Positions 35,001-46,015 of a stretch of 64,000 nucleotides of DNA are shown piece after piece. The notes below the pieces were generated by a model, which saw only the letters and a list, made by a program, of their open reading frames with translations, made no database searches and was not told where the DNA came from. The translations under genes were made by a program, and so were the position numbers. Positions within the stretch are counted from its first letter, which is position 1. Every line of letters begins with the position of its first letter. This DNA is from Sphaerolaimus hirsutus (Eukaryota > Nematoda > Chromadorea > Monhysterida > Sphaerolaimidae), in NCBI GenBank assembly GCA_964036195.1, contig OZ038452.1:5202704-5266703 (forward strand), in the 5' to 3' direction.

Positions 35001-38000
35001 AATTGTTGATTCTGACCACAATGCAGACTTGAATGTTGATGATGCGCAGGTGTGCTTGGGGCTGGGGGTGCTGTTTGAGCTTTTATGGACATTGTGCAGA
35101 TAACGATGTTTGTTACCACAAGTGTGTAGAGAGAGAAAATACGATGGCAAAAAAATGGCAAAAGCGTTTTCGAATTTTCGGATTTTTTGGCGTTTTCGAA
35201 TTTGTATTTAAGCTCTAGAAAAAGCACTCAAAATCGTATTTCTTTCTAGAAAAATTCTAGAACTTTTTTGGGAAAAAATACGATAGTCGAAAAGTCAGAC
35301 ATTTAGACAGAATATAGACAAAACATATATCTATGTCTATATTAGACTCTTAAATAAAATATGGAGAAATTGACACAACAAACCAACACAAAAAATCACA
35401 GGCGAAAAAACAATCTGACGGCAACATGGCAAAGGAACAAAGCGAACCACTGCGGCCGAGATCGGAAAGCGACGTGGAAAGAATGTGAGCCGACCCTCAA
35501 TTTTAACAAAATCCAAAATCCACACAACTTTGGTGCGACTACCAGACCCTGCAATGTCAAATGTTATGCAAAGTGTCAAAAGTCATGTAAAATGTCCTGA
35601 AAAATGGCAAACGTTCATTTTTGCCATTTTCGGGGCATATTCCATGACTTCAGACACTGTGCCTGAGTTGTTAAAGTACTGAACTTTTTAAAACGTAAAC
35701 GTGAAGTATTTTTTTACTTTTTCACTGCGTAAAAGGTGAGTAAAATTATTTTTTCCGGGGAAAACGTTAACATGAGTACTTTTTTATCGAGTAAACGTAA
35801 ATACGTGTTATCAACTATGCACTGTGCATGACACTAGACATTTTCCAGGGCACGTTACATGACTTTAGACACTTTACATGACTTTTTACATTTCACATGA
35901 AATTTTACATGGTCTAAAAATTCCCCCTCAAACATACAGGCGGCGGCGGGCGACGCAAAAAGTGTTGAGCAAAAGACGCCAAGTGCAAGAAAATCGCACC
36001 GCGCGCATAGTCGTCATAGTGATCGGCGCTTTCGTGGCGCTGTGGGCGCCGTTTTTCTTCCTAAATGCTTTCGTGCCCGTCATGCGTTTGGCTGGTGGGT
36101 TGTGATAAAAATGGGTATATTTGCTCGAATAATCCCCCTAGGGAATTTTAGAGGGGGAACCATTCGAGGGGGGTTATTCAAGGGGATGAATTATTTTTCA
36201 AAATTTGCAAGTATATTTCTATGAAGTAGTTTCAAGAAATGTGCTTTATTGATAAGAATAACATGCCATTTCATTTCAGATTTAAATTATTCAAGGAGTG
36301 AATTATTTTTTCCTCGCTCGCCTGACAGGGGGGAATTATTCAAGACGGAACTATTCAAGCAAACACGGTATATATGAAGAGTGTGCTTCTAAAAGTACCG
36401 ATCTACAAATTTTTCAAATTTGAGTTAGGACCATTTTTGGGGTCCCCATAAAAATGCGCTTCAAAAATATATATATATTTAATATGTGGGGGGTGCGAAA
36501 TTCAATTTTGAGATATGGGGGATCGAAAAAAGCAAAAAAAATCGCAAAATACAGTTTTTGAAATTTTAAAAGTACCGATCTACAAGCTTTTTAAGCTTTT
36601 TATAAGTACCGATCTACACACATTTTTCAAAATTGTACTTCTAAATGTACCGATCTGCACTTTATTTTTTGTGCTTCTAAAAGTACCGATGTCAGCTCGG
36701 CATCATCATCAGCAGCAAAAACTCAATTTGTGCTTTTTTACTATGGGTAAAAGTACCGATCTACATCTATCTGATTTTGTGCTTTAAAAGGTACCGATCT
36801 ACATGCTATTACCATTTTGTTCCTTTAAAATGTACTGTACTACAAAAATTACAATTCACTAAATGTTATATAGCTAGTGTTATATGTATAAACAATGATT
36901 ATACCCATGCATGTGGATACCCAACAATATGGCCGAAATAATCATACCCAAAATTCCCATACCCAATACCCATGTATGGGTATTGCATACTCCAAACTTT
37001 CAATTGCGATTATCTCAAAATCGATTTTTTGTAGATCGGTACATTTAGAAGCACACCCTTCATATTTTTCCTGTAGGTACGCCCGGTAAAATGGGAAAAA
37101 TACCATGATTTCTGGCGCCGGCGCCAACGAAGTCGATTTAATCGATGTGGCGCAAAAAAAAAGAATCGGCGCTGCACTGCCAGTTAACTGAAAATTTGGT
37201 AGACTCAGTAATCAACTTCGAAAGACATGTGAGTTTACTGGAATTAGGTGTTCGTCAACTCATTCCAAAAATAAATTGAAAAGTAAAAATGACGCATTCC
37301 AGTAAACCCAAAGGCATTCAGACTGGTTCATGAGTCTACTTTTTAAATTTCTACAGCCTCATTTTAGCTTTTTTTAAATCAGTCTCAAATCTAAAAACCT
37401 CCTTCCACTGGACTCAACCTTCAAACATTTCAAAAATTCACCAAAATACCCCCCCCCCCCAATTTCAGGTGCTCGCAGTATAGATGCTAGCGAACAAGTT
37501 TGGCGCTGGGTCACTCTGTTGGGTTACGTTAATTCGGCCATAAACCCGTTCATTTACACGTACTTTAACAAAACTTGGCGCCGTGCCATGTCCAGTGTGC
37601 TCAGGTGCCAGAGAAAGAGACATAGATGGTTTGTTGTGGGGGGGGGGGGGGGTTGGACTGTTGCCAGACATATTAAGATATTTACTTTCGACCCCTGCTT
37701 CCCAGTTCCGCAAAGTAAAATGACGAGTGATAAAGACAAAGTAATTTGACAAATGGCAGGTTAAGAGTGAAGTAAGAGATTTAGAGTAATGGAGTAAAGA
37801 GTAACGTAAAAAGTGAAGAGACAAATAGCAAAAGGCAAGAAAATCTAATAAAAATAATTACAATAAATTAAAGTCAGCAGACGTATCGCCCTACAAACAT
37901 TTGCGTCAATCTCTCCAGTGGAGAGTGCATGACGGCATTAGGAATTGTGACGCAATATTTTAACAATTGGAATAGATCGGGTCACGTATGAAAACTTGGC

Positions 38001-39843
38001 CCTTATCCCAGTTACCAGTTGTGTATTATACAAATGAGAGTGAAAACTAAAAGTTAGCTAAAAATCGTAAAAATTTGCTTTGCTTTGCCAATTTCCACCT
38101 TCATAATCGCTATTTTTGTTTATATACATGGTTATATAGCTATCGTGAGCCTATTTTATTCATATTTATAGCGGATTTCGAAATTTTGGCCGGCTGCCAA
38201 GTTCTCTTCTGTTGGAACAGAGCCAACAAATGAAAAATTAAAATAAAAACAAAAACGGTAGTTTGAACAGTAAATCGATAGTTTGAACAGTCAAATTTTT
38301 TTGCTTTCAACAAGCAACGTTGAAAATGTAGATATACTCCAGTTACTTTACACCCTGCACGCGTTGTTCCCGCTGGAAGTGTGCCAACGATGGTTAATGC
38401 GTCTGAGTTTCATAAAAAGATAACAAAATTGATTGTTGTTATAATGTTATTCATTAACACATTCACATGGATGAATTTTTTTTCATATTTTTACGGAAAT
38501 CGCATGATTTAATAATCATTGGCACGCTTCCAACACGAGACATAAATCAGTGCGAGGGCAGAGTATCACGTACGCCGAGTATAACTAGGACGTGGCACGC
38601 ACGCACGCGGCGAAATGTCCATTTTTCTTTTAATATGATTTTCATTTTCAATTTCTAGCGTCCGCGTGGGACACAAGTTTCGTTGTTCGCTCTATTCACG
38701 AGCGAATTCTAACTCTCCGATTTTGTAGGGTGAAATGTTCGCCGACTTTACCTGAAGAGCTTTAGAAAAAAAAACATAATAAAAGCCGATATACGTAGAA
38801 AGCTTTATTTCCAACGATGATCATGATGATTTTGAGTGGAATGCACCATATAGGGTTCAAACGATATGACTTTTCGATATCGATATTCGATATTCGATAT
38901 TTTTTTCTGAAACTCGATATTCGATATCGATACGATATGGAACCTCGATATCGATATTCGATATTCGATATTGAAAAACGGTCGATATTCGATATTCGAT
39001 ATTTCGATATTTTCGATATTCGATATTGAAATTTGCTTTTGGTATAGCAAGGCATATTTCAAGTGGCATATTGTATTTCCATCTGGTTGCACACATGGTT
39101 GATCATCTCTTTACTGAAATGTGAATGATACAAGTGATTCTAACAAGGTTTACATCACTCAAAAGTAGAAAATGGAAAGTGTATCAGAGGAATCAAAGTG
39201 TATCAGACAAATAACAATTGATAGATATTACAGTTCATACTTATAACCTAATTGCTTAAGGGCATGTTGCAAAAAAAGCATATCAGCATTTTCTAGCTTC
39301 AAATTTAGCACTCCAACAAAAATGACATTATAAATACTGCACTTTTACTCATCAAATACAATACTATAAGCAAATCAGATCAATCATAAATATCTCAAAA
39401 TGAAAATGATAACTTAATTTAGGGACACAATACAGGTTCGATATATCGAAAAAATGGTCGATATTCGATATCGATATTCGATATTTTTTCAAAATTTTCG
39501 ATATCGATATTCGATATTCGATATTTTTTCAAAATTTTCGATATCGATATTCGATATTCGATATGAAAAAATGGTCGATATCCGATATTCGATTTTCGAT
39601 ACGATATATCGTTTGAACCCTATGCACCAATTTTAGACTTTTTTACATTTTCTTGTCATTTGTCTCTTAACTTTTTACTTTACTATTAATTCTTTACTCC
39701 ACTCTCAACATGCCATTTGTCAAATTACTTTGCTTTTATCATTTGCCATTTTACTGTGCCGTTTGCTGAACTGGCACCAGGATGTTTCAGAAAATATGGA
39801 TAATAATTACGAGATTTTCACGCAGGATATGATGTGCGGTTAA
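29041..39843 (+). CDS. Dopamine D2-like biogenic-amine GPCR (13 exons)
   Basis: Exons: 29041-29086, 29350-29594, 30183-30423, 30943-31021, 31193-31380, 31827-32142, 32400-32728, 34245-34462, 34777-35049, 35402-35484, 35940-36094, 37469-37635, 39781-39843. Phases agree throughout, giving ~800 residues. TM1 has N58 (GNSLVV); TM2 D86; TM3 C113, amine-binding D120 and DRY at 137-139; TM5 carries the SSLVSFYIP catecholamine-type serines; TM6 is F704-W708-P710; TM7 is NPFIY at 750-754. N-glycosylation sites NVT and NMS lie near the N-terminus. The third cytoplasmic loop is ~465 residues (~227-694), Ser/Asp/Asn-rich, and the tail is short: the D2-like or muscarinic plan, with TM3 and TM5 favouring D2-like. 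C6.47 is replaced by Leu. Introns 1 and 4 are MITEs. The last exon is inferred, and earlier 5' exons may exist. Confidence 0.85.
29087..29349 (+). mobile_element. MITE acting as GPCR intron 1 (introner-like)
   Basis: The intron begins gtgccattctcataccctg and ends gtctgggaatgccccag. These are the inverted ends of the CCTGTAAAATG MITE family (other copies begin ggcaccagtcccagaccctg). Practically the whole intron is the element, and removing it joins EP|D codons in frame. The donor GTGCCA and acceptor CCCCAG both come from the element tips. Confidence 0.8.
31022..31192 (+). mobile_element. MITE acting as GPCR intron 4 (introner-like)
   Basis: A 171-bp intron beginning gtgctagtccaagaccctg and ending gtccgggaccgcccccag. 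It contains the palindromic family core (gtcaaatgtcatgcaaag versus 'ctttgcatgacatttgac'). The flanking exons encode the second extracellular loop and TM5 and join in phase 2 without loss. It is the most complete intron-shaped copy in the window. Confidence 0.85.
31690..31790. repeat. Diverged G-rich 'ttattcgagg' repeat in GPCR intron 5
   Basis: Blocks such as 'gggagttattcgaggggg' and 'caagtatatacggt' resemble the ATTTCGAGG family. They belong to a sister family with ttattcaagg units, also seen at 7655-7912, 36110-36370 and 42180-42730. Non-coding intron sequence. Confidence 0.5.
32834..33777. mobile_element. Element with GGGGCCAGATT ends in GPCR intron 7
   Basis: It shares its ends (ggggccagattcaattctc and gagaattaaatctggcccc) with the foldback at 11776-12410. 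Inside the left end is a palindrome (cccgaaatcgggcagcctcc against its complement at ~33010-33050). 33215-33295 holds another small MITE. It sits inside an ATTTCGAGG-family copy, as the 11776 element does. It lies in the large intron 32729-34244. Confidence 0.65.
34484..34715. repeat. CCTGTAAAATG-family MITE within GPCR intron 8
   Basis: Ends ctggggcactcccagacc and 'gtctgggagtgacacc' with the usual gtcatgcaaag-type palindromic core. Unlike introns 1 and 4, this copy lies inside a longer intron (34463-34776) whose donor (GTTGGC) and acceptor (attcag) are outside the element. Confidence 0.7.
36376..37073. repeat. Element with repeated AAAAGTACCGATCTACA units
   Basis: Lies in GPCR intron 11. It has inverted ends 'gtgtgcttctaaaagtacc' and 'ggtacatttagaagcaca'. 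At least seven direct copies of 'aaaagtaccgatctaca' are spaced irregularly (36398 to 36800) in one orientation, with one inverted at the right end. Spacers are AT-rich. No ORF of note. Confidence 0.75.
37680..39780. mobile_element. TE-filled last intron of the GPCR
   Basis: The left block (~37690-37790: 'agtaaaatgacgagtg', 'caaatggcaggttaagagtg') is answered in inverse orientation at ~39650-39780 ('cactctcaacatgccatttg', 'cattttactgtgcc'), so this is one ~2-kb inverted-repeat element. It ends exactly at ctggcaccag, which is also the acceptor of the last exon. Nested in it is the CGATATT element (38851-39624). An exon-12 read-through ORF to 37749 runs into this element and is rejected. Confidence 0.65.
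38851..39624. repeat. CGATATT satellite-like element
   Basis: Inverted ends 'tagggttcaaacgatatga' and 'atcgtttgaaccctatg' enclose two arrays of cgatattcgatat units (38868-39030 and 39435-39612) around ~400 bp of AT-rich sequence. Flanking 'tgcacca' on both sides suggests a 7-8 bp target duplication. Confidence 0.8.
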
Positions 39844-41902
39844 ATGGAATCACTGAGAGCTCTTGTGGAAACGAGAATAATAACCAAACCAAAATTGCGG
39901 CTTTAGTTAGCCATCGATATTCAAATATTTATTTGGTAGATGATTTTCTGTACGCTCTGCTTTATACCGTTGCTGCTTTACATTCATTTTTTTAATCAAA
40001 TTAAATGAGGCATACATACAGCCATACCTGACAGTGACATATTTATATAAATATTTACATACATCATGTATTTATACTCAGCGGACCGCACGCTATGCAT
40101 TTTTCTGAAGGAAACATTCCATCATGACGTCATCGTCAAAAAACGTTTATTCCTGTAAAAGAACGAAAAAAATCACTTCAAACACGAAATTATATGTTTG
40201 TTGTACCCCGTCCCCGCTCCGCCTTTCCTTTTTAAAATGTTTCTTTTTTTTCAAAAGTGCGTGCATAACTAAGTAATTTTGGATGCATACTTTGCGGTCC
40301 ACCGAGTATATGTATGAATAAAGGGCTATTTGTGATCATACTTTGTGCCAAAATGATACAAAAACATTCCAATTTACTTCCATTTCCATTTTTTGTTTCC
40401 AGTTGATTCGTTCTTTTATGTTTACCAAAAAGTCCATATCGCTGAAAATACAATTATGCTAAAATACATTTTTGTTGTATTCGTATGAAATTGTTTAGAG
40501 CAAACTGATCTCGTCACGAACAAACAAATGGAGTCAACAAATAAATTATCCACAGATTCATTAGTTCAAATTAGACGAAATTCATTAGTTGCCAATTCGA
40601 ATTTTTAATTGCATAAAAAAAGTTTCAGTTTCAGTCATGGGCCCTGTAACATGCGCTGTAAAATGTCACGTGTAGTCATGTCAAAGCGTCATGGCGCTAG
40701 CGCCAAAGCAAAAAGCGCCATGGCGCTTTTGGCGCTTGGCGCTATCTTGCTGTGGCGCCAGTGGTGCTTGGCGCTATTCCCATGAAAAGTGCCATGGCGC
40801 TTTTGGCGCTTGGCGCTATCTTGCTGTGGCGCCAGTGGTGCTTGGCGCTATTCCCATGAAAAGCGCCATGGCGCTTTTGGCGCTTGGCGCTATTTATGGC
40901 TGGCGCCAGGAACGAAATGCCTGGCGCTTATGGGGAGTGGCGCTGGGGGTCGGAAAAGCGCCATGGCTGTTTTGGCGCTTGGCGCCAAAGTTCTGGCGCT
41001 TTTTACATCACTAGTCACGTGTCATGCTTAATTTCAAAGTCGTGTAATATGCCCTGGAAAATGCGAAAGCACGTTTTACATGAGTTTTGACATTTGGCAG
41101 GGTCTGGGATTGGCACCAGAAGATCTGTAGAGCAATCAGACAATGAAAAAGTGAAATGTGTGTGTGCAATTAAAATGCGCACACTAGTACACCACCGAAA
41201 TTTGGGAAACTCATGGATCTGATTTGAACGGCGTAGGCTTTCATGGCATCTAACCCGCTTGGAATTTAGACCCGTTCGGGGCCCCATGGGCTGCTCAGCT
41301 AAATAGCTAGCTATCCCGAGGCTACTATCCCCTGATACCCCCACAAATCACTCAACTTTCTAGGTATCTCTGTGGAGCATATACTTTGAGCAATTTTTTC
41401 CCGATGTTCACTAAAAATCGTTAAAATATGCTCAATTTTGTCAATTTTGCCATATATTTATATATTTTAGCCCCAGCGATCTCCCAATATAACTTTCAGC
41501 TATCTAGTTCAGATATGCTATCTATGAAGCTCTCGCGAGGGTCAAAACCTTGGAAACCCCTGATCCATTGTCTAGATGCCAAACGGTTTACATGCCGACA
41601 GGCACAGACCCGTTTTGAACACATTTGAGACCTGAATGGGGTGGGGTGTCTGTCAATTACATTGAACAGCGAAAGACTAGTTTACGGCTGAAATTTTGGA
41701 AACTCATAAATAAGCTTTGAACGTATTTGAGTTTACCGGAATGTGTAATTCGTGAACTACTGTTGACTGTTGATGGAGATGAAAAATAATTCATTATGGT
41801 GAACTCGAATGTGTTTTCAACAGATATGTGAGTTTTCGAAATATTGGCTGTAATCTAACAGTGTGTGTGACCACAATAATAAAATGAAAAAATTATTCCA
41901 AG
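39844..41902. repeat. Gene-free stretch: CRE-bearing and GCGCC MITEs
   Basis: 40075-40309 is an element with ends tactcagcggaccgca and tgcggtccaccgagta and an internal TGACGTCA. 40635-41110 is a CCTGTAAAATG-family copy interrupted by a GCGCCATGGCGC array (~40683-41013) with tandem ~60-bp units of 'ggcgcttggcgctatc'. 41110-41900 contains no exon I can support. Confidence 0.65.
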
Positions 41903-42158
41903 TTACGGTAAATTTCGTTGTAGTGCATCCAGTCCGATCATTACATCGCAAATCGCGAAACATCTTATCATGAATAAATTGCATGGACGCCAAGAAAATC
42001 CCAGTGCACAATGGGCGGTGACCTTTGATCTCATTCGCGTGCATTGCAAAATTTCGAGTGGGAGGGCACTCCTCAAATTGGCCATATTAGGGTTCAGTTA
42101 GAAATATATGACCTTGATAACAGGCATCTGTTAGGCTATGCAGCGGCGGAAAATCAAC
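41903..42158 (+). CDS. Candidate exon of an unknown gene, frame interrupted
   Basis: Two adjacent coding-like frames abut near 42050. The first contains NKLHGRQENPSAQWAVTFDL and the second GHIRVQLEIYDLDNRHLLGY. They are offset by one base at a run of four A. A donor (C|GTAAAA) follows at 42159 in phase 1. The second frame resembles a beta-rich domain (possibly C2-like), but I cannot name it. It may be an upstream exon of the gene at 49428-54648. The frame break is a real lesion, a sequencing error in the A-run, or a sign that the exon is shorter than drawn. Confidence 0.35.
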
Positions 42159-42420
42159 GTAAAATTAAAATTGACCGTATTTGCTCGAATAATTACTCTG
42201 CCTTGAATACTTCCCCAGCTAGACGAGTGACGAAAAATTATCTCCACTCGAATAATACCCCATTTTTAGCATACCTGTGATTAATTTGTGTTGTCCAATC
42301 TGAACAAAAATGACATGTTTTTTTTGTTAATAAAGCATACGCGTGAAAGAGTCGACAGAAAATACTTGACAATTTTAAAGTAATGATAATCCACCTAGAA
42401 AAATTTCCCCCTTAACTACA

Positions 42421-42664
42421 TACCGTATTTCCTCGAAATACCCCCCTCAAAATGGGCATTATGAATTTGTGGTCCGGGAAATGCATAACAGACGTTCAAA
42501 ACACTTACATTGTTACGTTAGAACATCGTTTATACCATCTACATCCTTATATAAGGCTGTAAAAACTTATAAATGGTGGTTATTGTTGCATTTTTCACGT
42601 TTTTCTCTCAAAATTTTCACTCAGAAAAAATAAACCCCCGGGGGGTAATTCGAGGAAATACGGT
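42421..42664. repeat. ATTTCGAGGAAATACGG-family MITE
   Basis: A compact 244-bp copy with clean ends accgtatttcctcgaaatac and taattcgaggaaatacggt. It lies between two candidate exons and so probably within an intron. Confidence 0.9.
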
Positions 42665-42748
42665 AGTAACATTCTAAAAAAATCTGATGAAAAATAATTC
42701 CAGGGGAATTTTTCGAGCAAATACGGTATGTAGTAAAAAGAGACGCAG

Positions 42749-42912
42749 AATTTTTCGCCCATGCGGAAGCGGCAAATCTTAAAGAAACGACGAACAGTTT
42801 ACGATCTATTCAAAAATGGATTAGGGAATTTCGGTACCCAAATAAGGAATTAATTTGTGCATTGTTGTTTATGGATTTTTTTTATGTCGCCGTTGCGCAA
42901 AACAAATTATCG
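42749..42912 (+). CDS. Candidate exon of an unknown gene
   Basis: The frame contains HAEAANLKETTNSLRSIQ and KWIREFRYPNKEL. The acceptor agacgcag (or tgtag 15 bases upstream) gives phase 1, matching the donor at 42159. The 3' boundary is uncertain: GTGGCC at 42913 is one of several options. Helical, family unknown. Confidence 0.35.
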
Positions 42913-43617
42913 GTGGCCGCCTTTGATATGTGAATATACAGTCAAAATGTGCCATTATACTAGTAGAGTAAAATTCTGTTTATTCTAACATTCACTTCCG
43001 TACCTAAAATATGTTCATTCGGGATTAACAACCCACACAAAAATTATCATTCATATTGAAGCAATTTGCGACCTCCCAATGCAGTGGCCGTTTGAACTTG
43101 CCGCAATTTTTTGCAGAAGGTTCAGTCAACTAAATACTACACACCAAGGTTAATATTGCGGATTGTGTTGACATTGTGTTCAAAAATTGGCTAAATTTAA
43201 GTAGATTTTTACTTTTCCCACAAATTACACTGCAATCCTATATTGACACGTCAAAGTTGATCATTTTAGTGCGATAGTGACAAAAATCAAGGTCATTTTA
43301 CAAATTTATTTTGTATAAAATTCAATACTATCAGTTGAAGTATAAAATACAGTACTTTCGAGAACTTTGGCACACGGCGCGTAAACTCGGCAGACATTAT
43401 GCGAGTCAATGGTCTAACGAATTTTTGTACAAGTGCCATTCTAACCCAATTTCATTGTTATTGACACTCGTATTTCATGCGTAGGGATGACCATCAACAA
43501 ATTTTTCAATTAGATAAGTGAACGTCACCGTCGAAATTTGAATTAAAGATCTACACTTGATAAATATACGATAATGTCTTATTATTACAAACATAGTGAG
43601 CATTTTATGTTATTCAG

Positions 43618-43826
43618 AGCAATTTTTAGATTTTCAAAACGATCCAGATTTCGCTAGTGGTGTACAGTGTACAGGGTCGTTCTTCCCTTGTTCTATCGCA
43701 CGCACACATACGTACTTTTTTGTTGGAATTTGTCCGGACTGTTACAATAAAATACCTTGTTATCTGCTTTCATATGACAATATGCGTGTCCAGTTTATCC
43801 TGTTCTCGCATAAAACGTCGGATTGA
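43618..43826 (+). CDS. Candidate exon, Cys-containing, unknown gene
   Basis: After acceptor 'ttatgttattcag' the frame encodes ~69 residues, including DFQNDPDFASGVQCTG and VGICPDCYNKIPCYLLSYDN, up to a TGA. It may be a terminal exon or may splice out earlier (for example at CGT|GTCCAG). Coding-like composition is the only other support. Confidence 0.35.
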
Positions 43827-44892
43827 ATAAGATTTACCATGAATCGATTGGAATGCATTCATTCAAATTCAAAATTAACTTAACAATTTTAACAAAATTT
43901 AAAATTGGTACGTAAGGGCCGAATCACTCATTCCTTTCATGTCTGCCGAGTTTAGCTGATATTGCGATATTTATTACATTTAGATTATATCTTTTTACTT
44001 TTTCGACTCGAAACAGAAGCCAATTATTGAATATGCTAAAATACCGATATGTTAAAATAATGATATCGATATCCCTTAAGAATTTTTCAATATTCGATAA
44101 GATTTACTGTGACAAGCTTTTTTATGTATTTCCAATTTCCATCCCACTGTACATGAATGTACGTGCACACACTAGTTTACTACCAGAAAACTCAATATTC
44201 AGTAAACTCAGAAATTAACTTTGAATGGCATTTGAGTTTACCGAATACGGTGTTCGTCAATTGCAGTTGGCGGAGAGTAAAAATATTTTTTTTAGTATAC
44301 TCAAATGCGCTCAAGAGATTTATGAGTTGTCTAAATTTTCTAAATTTCTTTAGTAAACTAGTGTGTGCAGGGACGTTAGCCATGTATTTACGAATGAATG
44401 TAAAACCGGTGACCGGTTTAAGTACAATACAACATATTTACATAGGTCCCTCCAAAAAAAGTTTCCTAACTGTCACCAAAGTGATTAACTGCGACTACTT
44501 TATTGTCAAAATTTAAGAATTATACCCCACCCCAATAAATGCAGTTTCCGCGTTTCAAGTTGTACTGTAAAAAAAACATAGGTATTTTATGTATTTGTCT
44601 GTTCCGGAATTAGAGCGACACGCGGTATACCTGAAAACTGGCGAAAATCTTGAAAACTCAAAATGCCAACCAACCAGTGATATAAAAAGCAATAAAAAGC
44701 CTTAGCTCATTTTGCTATGGCGCTATTGGCGCTCGGCATAAGCTTCTGTAAGTTGCATAAAATCTACCTAAAATTATATTTATAAGTTTATTGGAGGCTA
44801 AATACAACCATCTAAGCACCCTCCAAAAAATAGGACGCTGCCCAAATACTTTTTTTGTAGCCCTACTCAAAGACAAGCTTTACAGTTGGAAT
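43827..44892. other. Gene-free stretch with CACACTAGTTTAC MITE
   Basis: A MITE lies at about 44162-44373, with ends cacacactagtttactacc and agtaaactagtgtgtgca and a 'gtcaattgcagttggc' centre. The same family recurs at 56768-56985, at about 62250-62430 and 1000-1115, and in part at 37190-37350 and 63340-63400. Otherwise nothing supported. Confidence 0.6.
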
Positions 44893-46015
44893 ATAGAGTG
44901 TGCGTCATTAGGACAAAAGTGCATTCGTACAACAGTAGCTATTGTACAACAAAAGTGCTCATTAGTACAAAACGTGCTTTTGTACAACACTAATCCCGAT
45001 TGTACAACACATGTCGCATCCGTACAACACCGTGTCACACCTGGTGCCGGTTCCGCAAGTGGAAAAGTTAAGAGTAAAGAGTAAATAGTTTAGTAAAATG
45101 ATAAACAATTAGTTAAGAGTAAAGTTAAAAGTTAAGAGTTGAGTAAAATGATTTGTCGTTTTACTCAACTCTTAACTCTTAACTTTACTCATAACTTGTC
45201 ATTTGTCATTTTACTCAACTCTTGAGTTTTAACTCTTATTTTTTCCACCTGCGGAACTGGCCCCTGTACTACAAATGTCACTTTTGTACAACATAATTTC
45301 TGATCACACCGGTAACAGATATGGCTTAGTGGATTAGAACAAATAAGATTATTGTGTGCAAATTTGCAAAATTTCGATTTGCAACAATCAACGTATTCAC
45401 ATGTGCAAATTGAAATTTCAATTTGCAAAAATAAATGCATTGTAAATCGAGTTGAATCTCCCCCCCCCCCAAAAAAAAAACAACAACAAACAACAACAAC
45501 GTATTTACAAATGAAACTATTTACAAATAAAAGAACATTTATTTTTTCAAATCAAAATTTCTATTTGCACAACTAAATGCATTGTAAATATAACATGTAA
45601 ATGCAACAGGCATGAAACTGACCTCTGGTGCTTCTATCGGAACTGATAAAGACATCAAAGTGCATGGTTAATCCGGATGCTGTTTTGGCCACACAGTCTT
45701 CTCTTTAGCAACATCTGGCCACTTAAACATTTTCCTGCTTGATTAAAGCTTTGATGTTTCACCTTCAATTTGCTCTTTTTCTAACAGGTGTGGGAAACTC
45801 AAGTGGACATAATATTGTGTTGCATGTGAGATATAATGACATTATATGATGAATGCTACTTACTCTTGTTGTACAAAAGCGACATTTGTTGTATGGATGC
45901 GATCCGTGTTGTACAATCGGGATTAGTGTTGTACAAAAGCACATTTTGTACTAATGAGCACATTTGTTGTACAATAGCTACTGTTGTACGAATGCACTTT
46001 TGTCCTAATGGGATA
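44893..46015. mobile_element. Inverted-repeat element with TTGTACAACA arrays
   Basis: ~150-bp inverted arms (44893-45045, 45865-46015) are packed with 'ttgtacaaca' motifs and matched blocks such as 'gtgcattcgtacaacagtag'. Nested near 45040-45270 is another foldback with 'cggttccgcaagtggaaaa' and 'tccacctgcggaactggc' ends; its relative lies at 50218-50442. No ORF beyond shadow length. Confidence 0.75.

Noticed and set aside
37636..37749. Read-through C-terminus of the GPCR to the stop at 37747
   Set aside because: The frame crosses a long G-run and then an inverted-repeat element. A donor at 37633/37636 and an in-phase terminal exon at 39781 explain it better.
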